The position numbers were made by a program, and so were the translations under genes. This document shows positions 8,921-17,913 of a DNA stretch of 64,000 nucleotides, in pieces (within the stretch, counting starts at the first letter, position 1; every line of letters begins with the position of its first letter). The DNA comes from an uncultured Armatimonadota bacterium. GTDB lineage: Bacteria > Armatimonadota > Fimbriimonadia > Fimbriimonadales > Fimbriimonadaceae. Under the pieces are notes generated by a model. The model had not been told where the DNA came from. It did not search any database and saw only the letters and a list, made by a program, of their open reading frames with translations. The stretch is taken from positions 212,157 to 276,156 of the forward strand of contig CAIYLG010000002.1 in NCBI GenBank assembly GCA_903927025.1, given 5' to 3'.

Positions 8921-9409
8921 TTACTTCTTGGTGGAAGCAATACCCGTGATTTCGACTTTGATCGTCGAAGCATCGAACCCGAGCTCGGCAGCCTGTCTGT
9001 CAATTGCTTCCGTCACCACGGCCGGCAACTTCAGCTCCATCACTTCACCGGTCTTCTCGTCGACGAGAACCTCGGATCTGCGGCCGGTGCACTCGACCAT
9101 TCGGCAAGGGAAATATCCATCCACAACGCCAATGTGGTGAATTAACCCCACTTCCTGGAGTGTGGACAGGATGCGATAAACGCTGACTACATCAATCTTG
9201 CCACCGCCAGAAATGATCTTCTCGTGGATAGCATAGGCGCTGAGCGCCGTCGTGGTATCGGCGAGTGCTCGGATCACCTGAACGCGTGGCATCGTGATCC
9301 TGTAGCCAGCGTTGCGCAGTTCCTTGAGCGAATGCTCTTCGTAAATCTTGGCTCCTGAAAGGGCTACCGGGCTCTGTGCGATGGTGTCGCGTGATCTTCT
9401 CTCTTTCAT
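8921..9409 (-). CDS. Atypical Fur-family transcriptional regulator
   Basis: Winged-helix DNA-binding domain typical of Fur/Zur/PerR: YRITMPRVQVIRAL, then the recognition-helix region VVSVYRILSTLQEVGLI. The dimerisation half keeps a short CRMVECTG segment but lacks the His-rich regulatory metal motif (HHHDH/H-x-H) and the usual CxxC zinc pairs. It may therefore sense something else or bind metal differently. The ATG at 9409 (MKERRS) is preferred because a CATAAT box lies 7 bases upstream; the track's longer start at 9472 would add 21 residues over a likely operator. Confidence 0.8.
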   Translation of the reverse strand: MKERRSRDTIAQSPVALSGAKIYEEHSLKELRNAGYRITMPRVQVIRALADTTTALSAYAIHEKIISGGGKIDVVSVYRILSTLQEVGLIHHIGVVDGYFPCRMVECTGRRSEVLVDEKTGEVMELKLPAVVTEAIDRQAAELGFDASTIKVEITGIASTKK

Positions 9410-9457
9410 ATCAACTATTATGTAGGACGCCCAAATCGAAATGTTGAGCACATTTTC

Positions 9458-9472
9458 TTGACATTTTGTCAA
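9458..9472. promoter_or_regulatory. Inverted repeat upstream of fur-like gene
   Basis: Perfect dyad TTGACA-TTT-TGTCAA about 50 bases before the fur-like start. It could be an autoregulatory operator. Each arm also equals a consensus -35 hexamer, but no matching -10 was found at normal spacing. Confidence 0.4.
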
Positions 9473-9596
9473 ACTTGTCGAATATCAACGAAGCTTACAG
9501 AATTCCAACCGGAATGACATATGAACAGAGACCTTCGCAACTTCGCAAAAACTAGGTTCCGTTGAACCTGAGTTTATGATATGATCTAGCCCGAAT

Positions 9597-9625
9597 AGCT
9601 CCGGAGATTCAAGTTCCGAGGAGCT
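9597..9625 (+). other. 5' leader hairpin before 64-aa gene
   Basis: AGCTCC pairs with GGAGCT, with an inner GGA/TCC extension, lying between a TATGAT box (9575-9585) and the ribosome-binding site of the 64-residue gene. It might influence translation or mRNA stability. Confidence 0.3.
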
Positions 9626-9637
9626 GATGGAGGGAAC

Positions 9638-9832
9638 ATGCAGTTTTATAATTTGAAAACGCGTTCGCACGTTGAGATTCCAGAATCAGATGTGAAGAAA
9701 GTCAAAATGACCCGCAAGACAAAGTCTGGCGAGCAGATTCGATACGCTCTCACCGCGACCTACGAAGGCAACAAGCTGTTCAAGTTCGTGAATGAGGCCA
9801 CCTACAAGTCTTCAAGCGCAACCGAAGCCTAA
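9638..9832 (+). CDS. Small conserved-looking basic protein (64 aa)
   Basis: Not recognised. A compact protein beginning MQFYNLKTRSHVEIPES, lysine/threonine-rich in the middle (KKVKMTRKT), with an alternating pattern suggesting a small beta-sheet fold and a serine-rich end. A strong ribosome-binding site (GGAGG, 7 bases before the ATG), its own leader with a hairpin and an upstream TATGAT box support a real, well-expressed gene. It stands alone between fur-like and tyrS. A nucleic-acid-binding role is conceivable from the charge but is not shown. Confidence 0.75.
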   Translation: MQFYNLKTRSHVEIPESDVKKVKMTRKTKSGEQIRYALTATYEGNKLFKFVNEATYKSSSATEA

Positions 9833-10033
9833 AACGTTTTTCATAGGCACTGGACGGGAATGGGACCTAGGCCCTGACTGTACGTGTTGACCCAGTCACA
9901 GATGACGGCGCTGCCGTTCTCTGTTGACTGGTTTTTCATTTAAATTCATAAGCTCTCGGCTGCCGGACCTTTCTGCGTTGCCCTCCGATGGATCAGGCAG
10001 CCATCTCTCCCCGACGGTAAACTGAACGTTCGA

Positions 10034-11230
10034 ATGACCATCGAACAGCAGCTGGCTGTGCTCCGACGCGGCACAACCGAGATCATCAGTGAAGCAGACC
10101 TTCGAAAGAAGCTGGAGAAAGGCACCCCGTTGCGCGTTAAGCTGGGTGTCGACCCGACTGCGAAGCACGTTACCCTCGGCTGGGCCGTTGTGCTGCGGAA
10201 GCTGAGAGACTTCCAGCGCCTTGGACACACCGCTTGCCTCATTATCGGTGACTTCACCGCGATGATCGGCGATCCAAGCGGCAAGAGCAAGACCCGACCG
10301 CAGCTCACCCGAGAAGAGGTTCAGGCGAACGTAGATGCCGTCATGGAGCAGGTTGGGGCGATCTTGGATCGATCCAAAACCGAGATCTACTTCAACAAGG
10401 ACTGGCTCGGCAAGATGACATTTGAAGACGTCATTCGCCTGAGCTCTCGCTACACCGTCGCTCGGATTCTTGAGCGAGACGACTTTACCAAGCGCCTTGC
10501 CGAGCATAAGCCGATAGCTATGCACGAGATCATGTACCCACTGTGCCAGGGTATGGACTCGGTTGAGATCAATGCCGACGTCGAAATTGGTGGCAACGAT
10601 CAGAAGTTCAACAACCTCGTAGGCCGCACCCTGATGGAGCAGTACGGTCAGGAACCCCAGGTTGTGGTGCTGTGCCCTCTTCTGGTGGGCACGGACGGCA
10701 CAGAGAAAATGTCTCAGTCGCTGGGCAACTACATCTCGGTCATCGATACGCCAAATGACATGTACGGCAAGACGATGTCGATTCCAGACAGCCTGATTGA
10801 GAACTACTTCGAATTGGCTACCGATGTGCCGATGGACGAAGTCAAGCAGCTGTTGGCAGATACGCCCAACCCACGCGATGCCAAGCGCCGCCTGGCCCGT
10901 GAGATCGTCGCGCTTTATCATGGTGCTGATGCCGCTCAGGAAGCGGACGACTACTTCATCAATACGTTCAGCAAGCGGCAGCAGCCGGTGGAAGCAGAAG
11001 AGGCTTCTATCCCAGAAGCCGTGCTAGAGAACGGACAGGTGATGCTAGCCGCGCTTATCGGGTCTCTAGGGCTCGCGAAGAGCAACAGCGACGCACGAAG
11101 ACAGATGCAGGCTGGAGCCGTATCGCTTGACTCGGAGAAGGTTACGGACCCAACCGCTAAGTTCGCTCCTGACGCACTAGTGGGCAAAACCCTCAAAGTG
11201 GGCAAGCACCAGTTCCGAAAGCTGGTTTAG
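10034..11230 (+). CDS. tyrS: Tyrosyl-tRNA synthetase
   Basis: Charges tRNA-Tyr with tyrosine. The class I Rossmann signature HVTLG (residues 45-49, in the place of HIGH) and KMSQS (225-229, in the place of KMSKS) are present, with ADVEIGGNDQKFN between them. The C-terminal S4-like RNA-binding domain is recognised in LIGSLGLAKSNSDARRQMQAGAVSL. Its 398 residues match the TyrZ-like subgroup. A TAAACT box 10 bases before the ATG suggests a very short leader. It is convergent with ftsY with only 3 bases between stops. Confidence 0.95.
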   Translation: MTIEQQLAVLRRGTTEIISEADLRKKLEKGTPLRVKLGVDPTAKHVTLGWAVVLRKLRDFQRLGHTACLIIGDFTAMIGDPSGKSKTRPQLTREEVQANVDAVMEQVGAILDRSKTEIYFNKDWLGKMTFEDVIRLSSRYTVARILERDDFTKRLAEHKPIAMHEIMYPLCQGMDSVEINADVEIGGNDQKFNNLVGRTLMEQYGQEPQVVVLCPLLVGTDGTEKMSQSLGNYISVIDTPNDMYGKTMSIPDSLIENYFELATDVPMDEVKQLLADTPNPRDAKRRLAREIVALYHGADAAQEADDYFINTFSKRQQPVEAEEASIPEAVLENGQVMLAALIGSLGLAKSNSDARRQMQAGAVSLDSEKVTDPTAKFAPDALVGKTLKVGKHQFRKLV

Positions 11231-11233
11231 CCG

Positions 11234-12112
11234 CTATTCGAACAGGGATGCGGCGAACTCGTCTGGCTTGAAGTCCTTCAGGTCATCTACCTTTTCGCCG
11301 GTCCCAATTAGCTTGATTGGGATTTTCAGACGATCGTAGACGCCGATAAGAGCTCCGCCTCTCGCGGTGCCGTCGATCTTAGTCAACACGAGCCCAGTCA
11401 CGCCTGCAGCCTTGCTGAACTCTTCCGCCTGGCGAATAGCGTTCTGCCCAGTATTTGCGTCCAGAACAAGCAAGACTTCGTCTGGCTTGCGTCCGAGGGC
11501 TTTCTCAGTTACTCGGAGCACCTTGCCGAGTTCAGCCATCAGGTTGCCCTTACTGTGCTGACGCCCTGCAGTGTCGCACAACACAAAGTTGGCGCCACGG
11601 GCCTTTGCAGCGGTAATCGCATCGAAAATGACGGCGCTGGAATCGGACCCAGGCTGGTTGCGGACGATTTCACATCCGGTCCGATCCGCCCAAACTTCAA
11701 GCTGCTCTATGGCCGCGGCACGAAACGTGTCACCTGCCGCCAAAACAACCTTGAATCCACGCTTGGTGAGCAAGCGGGCAACCTTGGCAATTGTGGTGGT
11801 CTTCCCTACTCCGTTCACCCCGACAAAAACAAAAACGCTAGGGTCTTCATCGTTCACCTCGAGGCCGTACTCTCCCTGTTGCTTGAATCGGTCTGCGATC
11901 GCCTTTTGAAGCCTCAGCTTCATCGCGTGGGGATCGGTGATCTTCTCGACGCGGACGGCAGTCCTGAGTTCCTCGAGGATCGAAGTCGCGGTGGTGATGT
12001 TGGTGTCTGCCTGGAGCAGCGCCTCTTCCAACTCTTCGTAAAAGTCTTCATCAATCACGCCTCGACCCAGCATTCGGTCGACACGCTCCATCAGGCGCTT
12101 GAACATACGCAT
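11234..12112 (-). CDS. ftsY: Signal recognition particle receptor
   Basis: GTPase that docks SRP-ribosome complexes at the membrane. A short N-domain (about 1-85) precedes the NG domain with P-loop GVNGVGKTTT (98-107), DTAGRQHSK and the G4 motif TKIDGTARGG. It lacks the long acidic A-domain of E. coli FtsY, as in many non-proteobacterial forms, so membrane contact is probably through the amphipathic N-terminal helix (MFKRLMERVDRML). Confidence 0.95.
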   Translation of the reverse strand: MRMFKRLMERVDRMLGRGVIDEDFYEELEEALLQADTNITTATSILEELRTAVRVEKITDPHAMKLRLQKAIADRFKQQGEYGLEVNDEDPSVFVFVGVNGVGKTTTIAKVARLLTKRGFKVVLAAGDTFRAAAIEQLEVWADRTGCEIVRNQPGSDSSAVIFDAITAAKARGANFVLCDTAGRQHSKGNLMAELGKVLRVTEKALGRKPDEVLLVLDANTGQNAIRQAEEFSKAAGVTGLVLTKIDGTARGGALIGVYDRLKIPIKLIGTGEKVDDLKDFKPDEFAASLFE

Positions 12113-12144
12113 AAGAGGTTAGCACTTGCGGGAGTCGGTCTGGG

Positions 12145-12888
12145 ATGCATAAAGCTCCTTTGACTATCACCGTGACGCTGCCAAACCTTATCCATCATTC
12201 AATGCACCGGCTAATGAAAATATTGCGTCACTACGGTCATGTTTTGAGCATCGGCACACTCTGCGTTGCCTCTGCGGCACCAAACGGCCAGGCACCCAGT
12301 CATTCCGGTGCCCAAACCATTGAAAGCCAGACCTACCGCTCTCCAGACGGAGCCTTGACTGCCAAAGTGGTTTCAGTCCGGCAGACTCTGAGCTATGGAG
12401 GCAATCCAAGCCAAATTGTGATTCGGGATCGCACCGGACACCGGATCGCGTCGCGAGATCACTCGATGTACCCCAACCAGGGCTTGACCGTCGGGCAAGC
12501 CGCCTGGACGCATGATGGGCGCTTCTTTGTGTATCAAACGGAGCAATCCGGTGGGCACTCGCCTTGGCACCACCCGACTTTCTTTTACAGTCGCAAGAAT
12601 GGCCATTTCTACAGCCTCGATGCTGCCCTCCAAGGGCTTGGATCGGGCGACGGTGCGATTACAGAGCCGCTTAAGCTAATTTCCCCAGCCACTGTCGCCA
12701 CCACGGGCCGTTACTATGGAAAGGAGACCGTCGGATTGCACATGTTCATCGACCCCAAAAATCCAGACGGAGAGCGAAAGCTCCAGATCAACCTTAGATG
12801 GCTCGAGGCACATTTAGCCCAGTCTGCGCTCTCTACCGATGCAGCGGATCGAAAAGCGAGAGCGTTGGCAGATCGCGAGTACAAGTGA
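12145..12888 (+). CDS. Secreted protein of unknown function
   Basis: Not recognised. The N-terminal region holds a signal-peptide-like stretch (MHRLMKILRHYGHVLSIGTLCVASAAP), and the true start may be the internal ATG at 12202 rather than 12145. The mature part contains YRSPDGALTAKVVSV, IRDRTGHRIASRDHS and WTHDGRFFVYQTEQSGGHSPWHHPTFFYS. These look like strands of a beta-propeller-type or TolB-like sensor domain in which a value is reported for display. It diverges from ftsY. Confidence 0.65.
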   Translation: MHKAPLTITVTLPNLIHHSMHRLMKILRHYGHVLSIGTLCVASAAPNGQAPSHSGAQTIESQTYRSPDGALTAKVVSVRQTLSYGGNPSQIVIRDRTGHRIASRDHSMYPNQGLTVGQAAWTHDGRFFVYQTEQSGGHSPWHHPTFFYSRKNGHFYSLDAALQGLGSGDGAITEPLKLISPATVATTGRYYGKETVGLHMFIDPKNPDGERKLQINLRWLEAHLAQSALSTDAADRKARALADREYK

Positions 12889-12943
12889 GGACTCACGGCG
12901 ATAAGCCTTCGCTTTCAACCTGGACAGCACGATCGCCTTCCTG

Positions 12944-13696
12944 TCACTTCAGATGACCTGATTTCTCAACCGCGTCCAACCAAATTCGCCACCGTCGAGA
13001 GAGGCGGACGAGAAATGATTTGAATGGCGGGTGACTTGGCGTGCGGAAGTCTTTATGTGTTTGGAGCCGCATTCGCTCGGTTTTGGCAAGTTGGGGAGCG
13101 CGAAGGAGGAGCGCCTGCCCAATCTCATGATAGAGAAGCAAACTCCAGATATTCTGGCTGGGATAGCTCTTGGCGACTGCCTTTTTTTCCGCCACCTCGG
13201 CCTCAGTGAGTTCCAACACCTCTTGTCCCTCGGGTCTGCTAAATCGGTTGAATCGCTGGAGCCAGAAGATGAAGTAGGTGTGATAAAACGGGATCTCGTA
13301 GACAGGACCATTGAAGGTTTGATTCACCACGTAGTTGGTCGCATCGTGGTCTAGGTGGCCCTGTTCAAAGGCGCCGCAGCACACTCGGTCTGGCTGAAGT
13401 CGCGCCATCAGTTCACGAAATTGGGGAAGCAGGTGCTGGATCTCATCGCAGACTTGACCATCATTTCCATCTAGAAAGTGCAAACTCGACTCAGGCACGC
13501 CGAGTCGAGTTGCCACCGTGACGGCCTCCGCTTTGCGGATGGGCGTACTGTGGGTCCAGCACATGTGAACGTCGACTCCAGCGGCACAAAGGCGCTTGAT
13601 CCAGATCGCGATCGTGATTTCATCATCTGGGTGGGTAAAGCAGAAGAGCCACCGAATCTTGGGCGAAAGGCTGAAGATCTTCGATCCCTCTCCCAC
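12944..13696 (-). CDS. PIG-L/LmbE-type deacetylase
   Basis: Zinc-dependent N-deacetylase that removes acetyl groups from N-acetylglucosaminyl-type sugars. The metal-binding motif THPDDE and the second motif EQGHLDHD are present. The track ORF opens at 13828 but its first 44 residues overlap the upstream glycosyltransferase and look unlike coding sequence. A GTG at 13696, downstream of a GGAGG, gives a product starting just before KIRWLFCFTHPDDE; a TTG slightly upstream is possible. As the last gene of the lpxK cluster it may trim an LPS-core or surface-glycan sugar. Confidence 0.85.
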   Translation of the reverse strand: MGEGSKIFSLSPKIRWLFCFTHPDDEITIAIWIKRLCAAGVDVHMCWTHSTPIRKAEAVTVATRLGVPESSLHFLDGNDGQVCDEIQHLLPQFRELMARLQPDRVCCGAFEQGHLDHDATNYVVNQTFNGPVYEIPFYHTYFIFWLQRFNRFSRPEGQEVLELTEAEVAEKKAVAKSYPSQNIWSLLLYHEIGQALLLRAPQLAKTERMRLQTHKDFRTPSHPPFKSFLVRLSRRWRIWLDAVEKSGHLK

Positions 13697-13725
13697 ATTT
13701 GATGCCAATCCTCCGTCCACCCCAG

Positions 13726-14664
13726 CTATGGCAAGACCTCTTTCAGAAGGGCCTTCACAGCGTCTGGCTGGATGTTGGCGAGGGCACCGGGATCGTAGAG
13801 GCACCGTGATATCTGACCGTAAGGGCACGAACGCTCAGGTCGGGTGATGCTGTACAGACCAATTGCTGGCTTACCCAATGCTGCCGCGATGTGCGTACTG
13901 CCAGTATCGCCCCCAAGATGGGCCGATGCGAGATCAATCAGCGCCACTAACTGGCGCACCGACGTTTTCCCCAAGAAGTTTTGTGGCTTCGAATGGCAGT
14001 TGGAAATGACCTCATTGGCGGCGGCTATGTCCCCCTCTGCTTTGCCCCCGATGAGCACGGATGCCACTCCCCGATTCGACAGATCATCAATTGCGGCGGC
14101 AAAGGAACTCGGGACCCAGCGCTTGGAGGCCCAGCCTGCTCCTGCGTTGATGACGACAAATGGGGCTCTCACCCCATGTTCCTCAAGCAGAAGCTTCACT
14201 ACGTCCGTATCTTCAGACTTGGGGCTAAGACAGAATTCAGCGCGATCCATGATGCCGCCGACCGATCGAGCCACATCGACGTACTGGTCGACCACATGGA
14301 GCGAGGTTGGGTCTGGCATTACCCGCTCGCTAAAGAGCCATGCCGCCTCCCTTCGCCAGTGGTAGCCAACTTTCACCTTCGCCTTTGCCTTCCAAATGCA
14401 CAGGCCGCTCTTTCCCAGCCCTTGAAGGTCCAGAGCCGCTTCAAACTCTCCCTCATAGGTGGGAATCCCCTTTAGAGAAAACTTGATGGGCAACACGGTA
14501 TCCACTGCCGAGCAACACTCGACAATTCCGGCAAACCGGCGATCCACCACCCAGGTGATCTCGCAATCAGGAAAGGCTCGCTTGAGCGACACGGCTGCGG
14601 GGAGGGAGCAAACAGTGTCTCCAAGGGCAGAGAGTCGGCTGATCAGGAACCGTGGCGAATTCAA
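13726..14664 (-). CDS. Glycosyltransferase family 9 (heptosyltransferase-like)
   Basis: Transfers heptose or a related sugar during LPS core assembly at the inner membrane. The N-terminus has the family signature FLISRLSALGDTVCSLPAA; the C-terminal nucleotide-sugar domain has HLGGDTGSTHIAAALGKPAIGLY. The track start at 14715 would overlap the acyltransferase by 55 bases. A TTG at 14664 shares TTGA with its stop codon and gives the usual short N-terminus before the first strand, so I prefer it. Confidence 0.87.
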   Translation of the reverse strand: MNSPRFLISRLSALGDTVCSLPAAVSLKRAFPDCEITWVVDRRFAGIVECCSAVDTVLPIKFSLKGIPTYEGEFEAALDLQGLGKSGLCIWKAKAKVKVGYHWRREAAWLFSERVMPDPTSLHVVDQYVDVARSVGGIMDRAEFCLSPKSEDTDVVKLLLEEHGVRAPFVVINAGAGWASKRWVPSSFAAAIDDLSNRGVASVLIGGKAEGDIAAANEVISNCHSKPQNFLGKTSVRQLVALIDLASAHLGGDTGSTHIAAALGKPAIGLYSITRPERSCPYGQISRCLYDPGALANIQPDAVKALLKEVLP

Positions 14665-15554
14665 AGCAGATTGCGTTTCCTTGCGCTCTTCCAGCGGTCG
14701 TGCATCCACAGCCACTGCTCGGGATATTCGCGAATCACCGACTCCAACACCTCGTTGAGACGTGTCATCAGTTCTTCTGGACTTGAAATTTCATTTTCGA
14801 TATCTACCGGCGGCTTCACGACGACTTTATACTTGCCCGGCCCAATTCGCACGCAGTAGCTTGGCAGCAGCACGGCACCGGTGCGCTGATGAAGCACAGC
14901 AGGACCTAGAACGGTGCCACAGGGCTTTCCGAAGAAGGGGACAAATGCGTCATCAGCATTCTGGTCACCGAGGATGCCCACAATTTCCTTGCGCTTTAGC
15001 TTGACGAGGATGGGCCGAGCAGAATCACCTCGAGAAAGGACGTTGATGCCGGTCATGGCTCTGAGCTGACCCACCCGATCCTGGACCGCCCCCTGATTCG
15101 CATCTCGGGCAACAACCGAAATCTGTCGCCCCGTGGCGATCAGCCAATGTCCAAACCGTTCCCAGTTACCCAGATGGGCTGTACAGGCGATAATTCCCTT
15201 CCCCACTGCCGCCGCCGCCTCATAGTGTTCAAAGCCTTCCACTTCTGTGTTGGCGAGAACCTCTTCGTTGGTCCGGAGGGGAGTGCGGAGAAAGTCTGCG
15301 GTAATGAGCCCAAAGTGGCGGAACATCTTCCGGGCTATTTCCTCGCACTTGGCGTCAGTCCAGTCTGGGAATGCCATATGGAGATTGGAAATCGCTCTGA
15401 GACGACGCTTCTTGAGGACACGATAGGTGAGGTCGCCAAACGCCTCCCCACGCCTCTCCGCTTTAGCGACATCCTTGCAGGCAAAGTACCGCTCGCCGAA
15501 GCGAAAGGCGGAGAGCCCGAAACGTTCGATAAGGGCTTTCTGCCAGTTACTCAT
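14661..15554 (-). CDS. Lipid A acyltransferase (LpxL/HtrB family)
   Basis: Adds a secondary acyl chain to lipid A precursors. Visible family motifs are the H-x4-E/D type catalytic block in TAHLGNWERFGHWL, then VARDANQGAVQDRV, ILGDQNADDAFVPFFGKPCGT and a C-terminal PEQWLWMHDRWK. Its 297 residues match the family. It starts 1 base after lpxK and ends in a TTGA overlap with the glycosyltransferase, so it is part of one LPS operon. Confidence 0.9.
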   Translation of the reverse strand: MSNWQKALIERFGLSAFRFGERYFACKDVAKAERRGEAFGDLTYRVLKKRRLRAISNLHMAFPDWTDAKCEEIARKMFRHFGLITADFLRTPLRTNEEVLANTEVEGFEHYEAAAAVGKGIIACTAHLGNWERFGHWLIATGRQISVVARDANQGAVQDRVGQLRAMTGINVLSRGDSARPILVKLKRKEIVGILGDQNADDAFVPFFGKPCGTVLGPAVLHQRTGAVLLPSYCVRIGPGKYKVVVKPPVDIENEISSPEELMTRLNEVLESVIREYPEQWLWMHDRWKSARKRNLL

Positions 15555-15555
15555 T

Positions 15556-16518
15556 TCAAACCGATTCCAACCAACTTTCCAGAGCGTCTTGTGGCTCTAT
15601 CCTGATATTTTGTAGCGCGATGAAGATTTGTCGCTGGTGAATATCATTCCGATCCTTTAGTTTCACCCAATCTTTCGCCGTGACAATGATGGGGAGGCCG
15701 GTTGGGAGACCCTCCAAAAGATCCACGGCATCCAGCTTATCGTGATCTGGCAACAGCTTAGCCTGCGTCTCTCCAGCATGATTGGGAACCTGTGAGGCTA
15801 GTTCTGCCAGAAATCGGCGGGGCTGACCCAAGGCACACAGGACCGCATAGGCTTCTGGGTTCTGTTCGACCCCTTCTGGATTCACGATGCGCAGCGGACC
15901 TCGCACGACTTGAAAGTCATCGGGAATACGCCGATCTGCGCGCCGTCGATTTCCTCGCGGCTCGCGATACGGCCCCGCGGGCATGCATCGCGAGTTGATC
16001 GGAGTTTCATCGAGGATAAGCGTTGCGTCTTTCTTCAGCGGGAGGTGCTGAAATCCGTCGTCCATCAGCAGAATGGCATCTGGAAAGCGGGCATGAACCA
16101 ATTCTGCGGCCATCACCCGATTGCGCCCCACTACCAACGGAACGCTCGGAAGAAGCCATCGAAACATGGATGGCTCGTCGCCCCACGTTCCCGCAGGCAA
16201 GGGACCCTGAGGTGCAATTTCAGCATTGGCCGAATGTTCGGCACCATATCCGCTGCATCCCACCACCACTTTCTTCCCCATCTGCAGGAGCAAGGAGGCC
16301 AAGTAGAGCGTCACAGGACTCTTACCGCTACCGCCGGTCACCAGATTTCCGACGCAGATCACGGGATGATGCGGCGCTTTTGACTTTTTGAACCCGAATC
16401 GATATGCCGCCAGATACCCCTGCCAACCCAAGGCATAGAGCCATGAAAGGGGCGTTAACCCGGTACGTGCGGCGGTTTCAAATGGGCTTGTCCCTTCCCA
16501 GATTTCATCGGGCCGCAT
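15556..16518 (-). CDS. lpxK: Tetraacyldisaccharide 4'-kinase
   Basis: Phosphorylates the 4' position of the lipid A disaccharide at the inner membrane. The P-loop is in GNLVTGGSGKSPVTLYL (Walker A 62-69). The hydrophobic N-terminus (SWLYALGWQGYLAAY) is the membrane-associated part. DDGFQH (the DDGFQ motif) is also present. It is the first gene of the LPS operon. A TACAAT box exactly 6 bases before the ATG suggests a leaderless message. Confidence 0.95.
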   Translation of the reverse strand: MRPDEIWEGTSPFETAARTGLTPLSWLYALGWQGYLAAYRFGFKKSKAPHHPVICVGNLVTGGSGKSPVTLYLASLLLQMGKKVVVGCSGYGAEHSANAEIAPQGPLPAGTWGDEPSMFRWLLPSVPLVVGRNRVMAAELVHARFPDAILLMDDGFQHLPLKKDATLILDETPINSRCMPAGPYREPRGNRRRADRRIPDDFQVVRGPLRIVNPEGVEQNPEAYAVLCALGQPRRFLAELASQVPNHAGETQAKLLPDHDKLDAVDLLEGLPTGLPIIVTAKDWVKLKDRNDIHQRQIFIALQNIRIEPQDALESWLESV

Positions 16519-16524
16519 TACTGG

Positions 16525-16530
16525 ATTGTA
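16525..16530 (-). promoter_or_regulatory. -10 box of lpxK operon
   Basis: TACAAT on the minus strand, 6 bases upstream of the lpxK start codon. Confidence 0.55.
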
Positions 16531-16720
16531 GCTCTTAGCTCGCGGAACGGTTCGTGAACGTCATTCGCATCCCCGGAGCGCGTTACACTCGTAGTAAGAC
16601 CTTATGAAGCGTGGATTTCGCCCTCCCATCGTTGGCCAGATCTTCGCTACGGTGCCGTGCGCTCGGTCGCGATGTTTGGCCTCATTCGTCTCGATTTCAA
16701 GGCACTCGCTACCGTTGCCG

Positions 16721-17362
16721 ATGCGATTTGAACCTAGTCAACTGCTATTTGGCCTTGGCGCTGGAATGCTCATTGTCGGCTGGCTCGCCAACTCCTTCAC
16801 GCGCCTTGGAACGCTGGCGATCGGCCTGGGATGGACGTTTCTCGGAGTAGCGCTCGTGGCTGCGTTGACCCAGGAGCGAATTCTGATCGGCCAGACACGC
16901 TGGAAGCTGATTCGCCAGTTGGACGAGGCGCGCCGGTCGGTGGGCCTAGATCATGTGATCCTTCCCGAATCTTTAGAACTGCTTGAGCGGGCAGCCCAGC
17001 AATGGGAGCGAACCGAACATGAACTGGCAGCCCTCGTCTGGAATGAGCAGGCAGAGCTCAAGTCGAGAATTAGTCGGGCAGCACATCTTCGCATGGAAGA
17101 CATTTTGGTTGCAGAATGCGGCACGACAATCGAATCAGGTGTTGACGACGAATTGGCGGCGGATGGACTACAGATGGCGATTGTTGAACTCAGCAAACTT
17201 GCCGACCTCGTGGACGCCGCCGGAGCTGCGCTCACTAGCTATCCGCGGGCGGAGTTTGAGTCCTCTGGGGTTGAGCCGCTCATGATCCAACCGGCGCTCG
17301 AATCCCTAGACAGCTACCTTTCTGAGTGGGAATCGAAGGCTAGCCAGCTGACAGCCCTTTAA
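16721..17362 (+). CDS. Two-helix membrane protein with coiled cytoplasmic part
   Basis: Not recognised. From the ATG at 16721 the protein starts MRFEPSQLLFGLG and has two adjacent hydrophobic helices (about 7-50). About 160 mostly helical residues follow (LDEARRSVGLD, LERAAQQWERTEHEL, LKSRISRAAHLRMED). The track start at 16604 adds a cysteine/arginine-rich stretch that lacks coding character. Its 3' end overlaps the end of the convergent isochorismatase-family gene by 23 bases. Confidence 0.65.
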   Translation: MRFEPSQLLFGLGAGMLIVGWLANSFTRLGTLAIGLGWTFLGVALVAALTQERILIGQTRWKLIRQLDEARRSVGLDHVILPESLELLERAAQQWERTEHELAALVWNEQAELKSRISRAAHLRMEDILVAECGTTIESGVDDELAADGLQMAIVELSKLADLVDAAGAALTSYPRAEFESSGVEPLMIQPALESLDSYLSEWESKASQLTAL

Positions 17363-17906
17363 CAATCTGCAGGACCGGCTTGAAGTCGGGTGACGCGGCA
17401 GAGCCCACCCATTCGTAAACCACTGACTCTGAGTGGGCTGGCACTGCACCAGCATCCCGGATTCGCTCCATTCCGAGTTTGTGCCGCTCCATGGTTCGAG
17501 AGGAAACTGCATCTGGGCAGACGACGACTTCGAAGCCTCGATCAAGCAGATCGTTGGCGGTGAGACTGACGCAGATATGGGTTTCCGTTCCCACCAGCAC
17601 CACTTGAGTGCGGCCGAGTTCAGTGAGCTTCGCCAGATAATCTTCACACCCAGCCGCGCTAAAAGTCATTTTCGAGTAAATGGCGGTCGGATCCAAAAAT
17701 GGCTGAAGTTCGTCGCAGGTATTCCCCATTCGGCTCGGATTCTGCTCCGTCGTAAGCACCGGAATTCCCAAGTGGTTTGCCACTTTTGCAAGGAATGCAA
17801 CTCGCTCTAGAACTCTAGAGCTCTCAAAGATGGTCTTTGTGAGTGTCGGCTGAATATCAATGATAGTCAGCACGCACTTTTGCGGATCGAGCTTCACCCG
17901 AGGCAT
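17340..17906 (-). CDS. Isochorismatase-family cysteine hydrolase
   Basis: Hydrolase of the nicotinamidase/isochorismatase fold. The catalytic Asp is in TIIDIQPTL, the lysine in AIYSKMTFSA, and the nucleophile Cys in GTETHICVSLTANDLLDRG. At about 188 residues it is closest to the YcaC-like group, whose substrates are mostly unknown. The ATG at 17906 (MPRVKLDP) is preferred to 17915 because the latter's ATG lies within the TATAAT -10 region; the box then sits 7 bases before the start. Confidence 0.88.
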   Translation of the reverse strand: MPRVKLDPQKCVLTIIDIQPTLTKTIFESSRVLERVAFLAKVANHLGIPVLTTEQNPSRMGNTCDELQPFLDPTAIYSKMTFSAAGCEDYLAKLTELGRTQVVLVGTETHICVSLTANDLLDRGFEVVVCPDAVSSRTMERHKLGMERIRDAGAVPAHSESVVYEWVGSAASPDFKPVLQIVKGLSAG

Positions 17907-17913
17907 GGTATGC

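Noticed and set aside
9896-10921. 341-aa minus-strand ORF
   Set aside because: Long but entirely antisense to tyrS, a certain gene.
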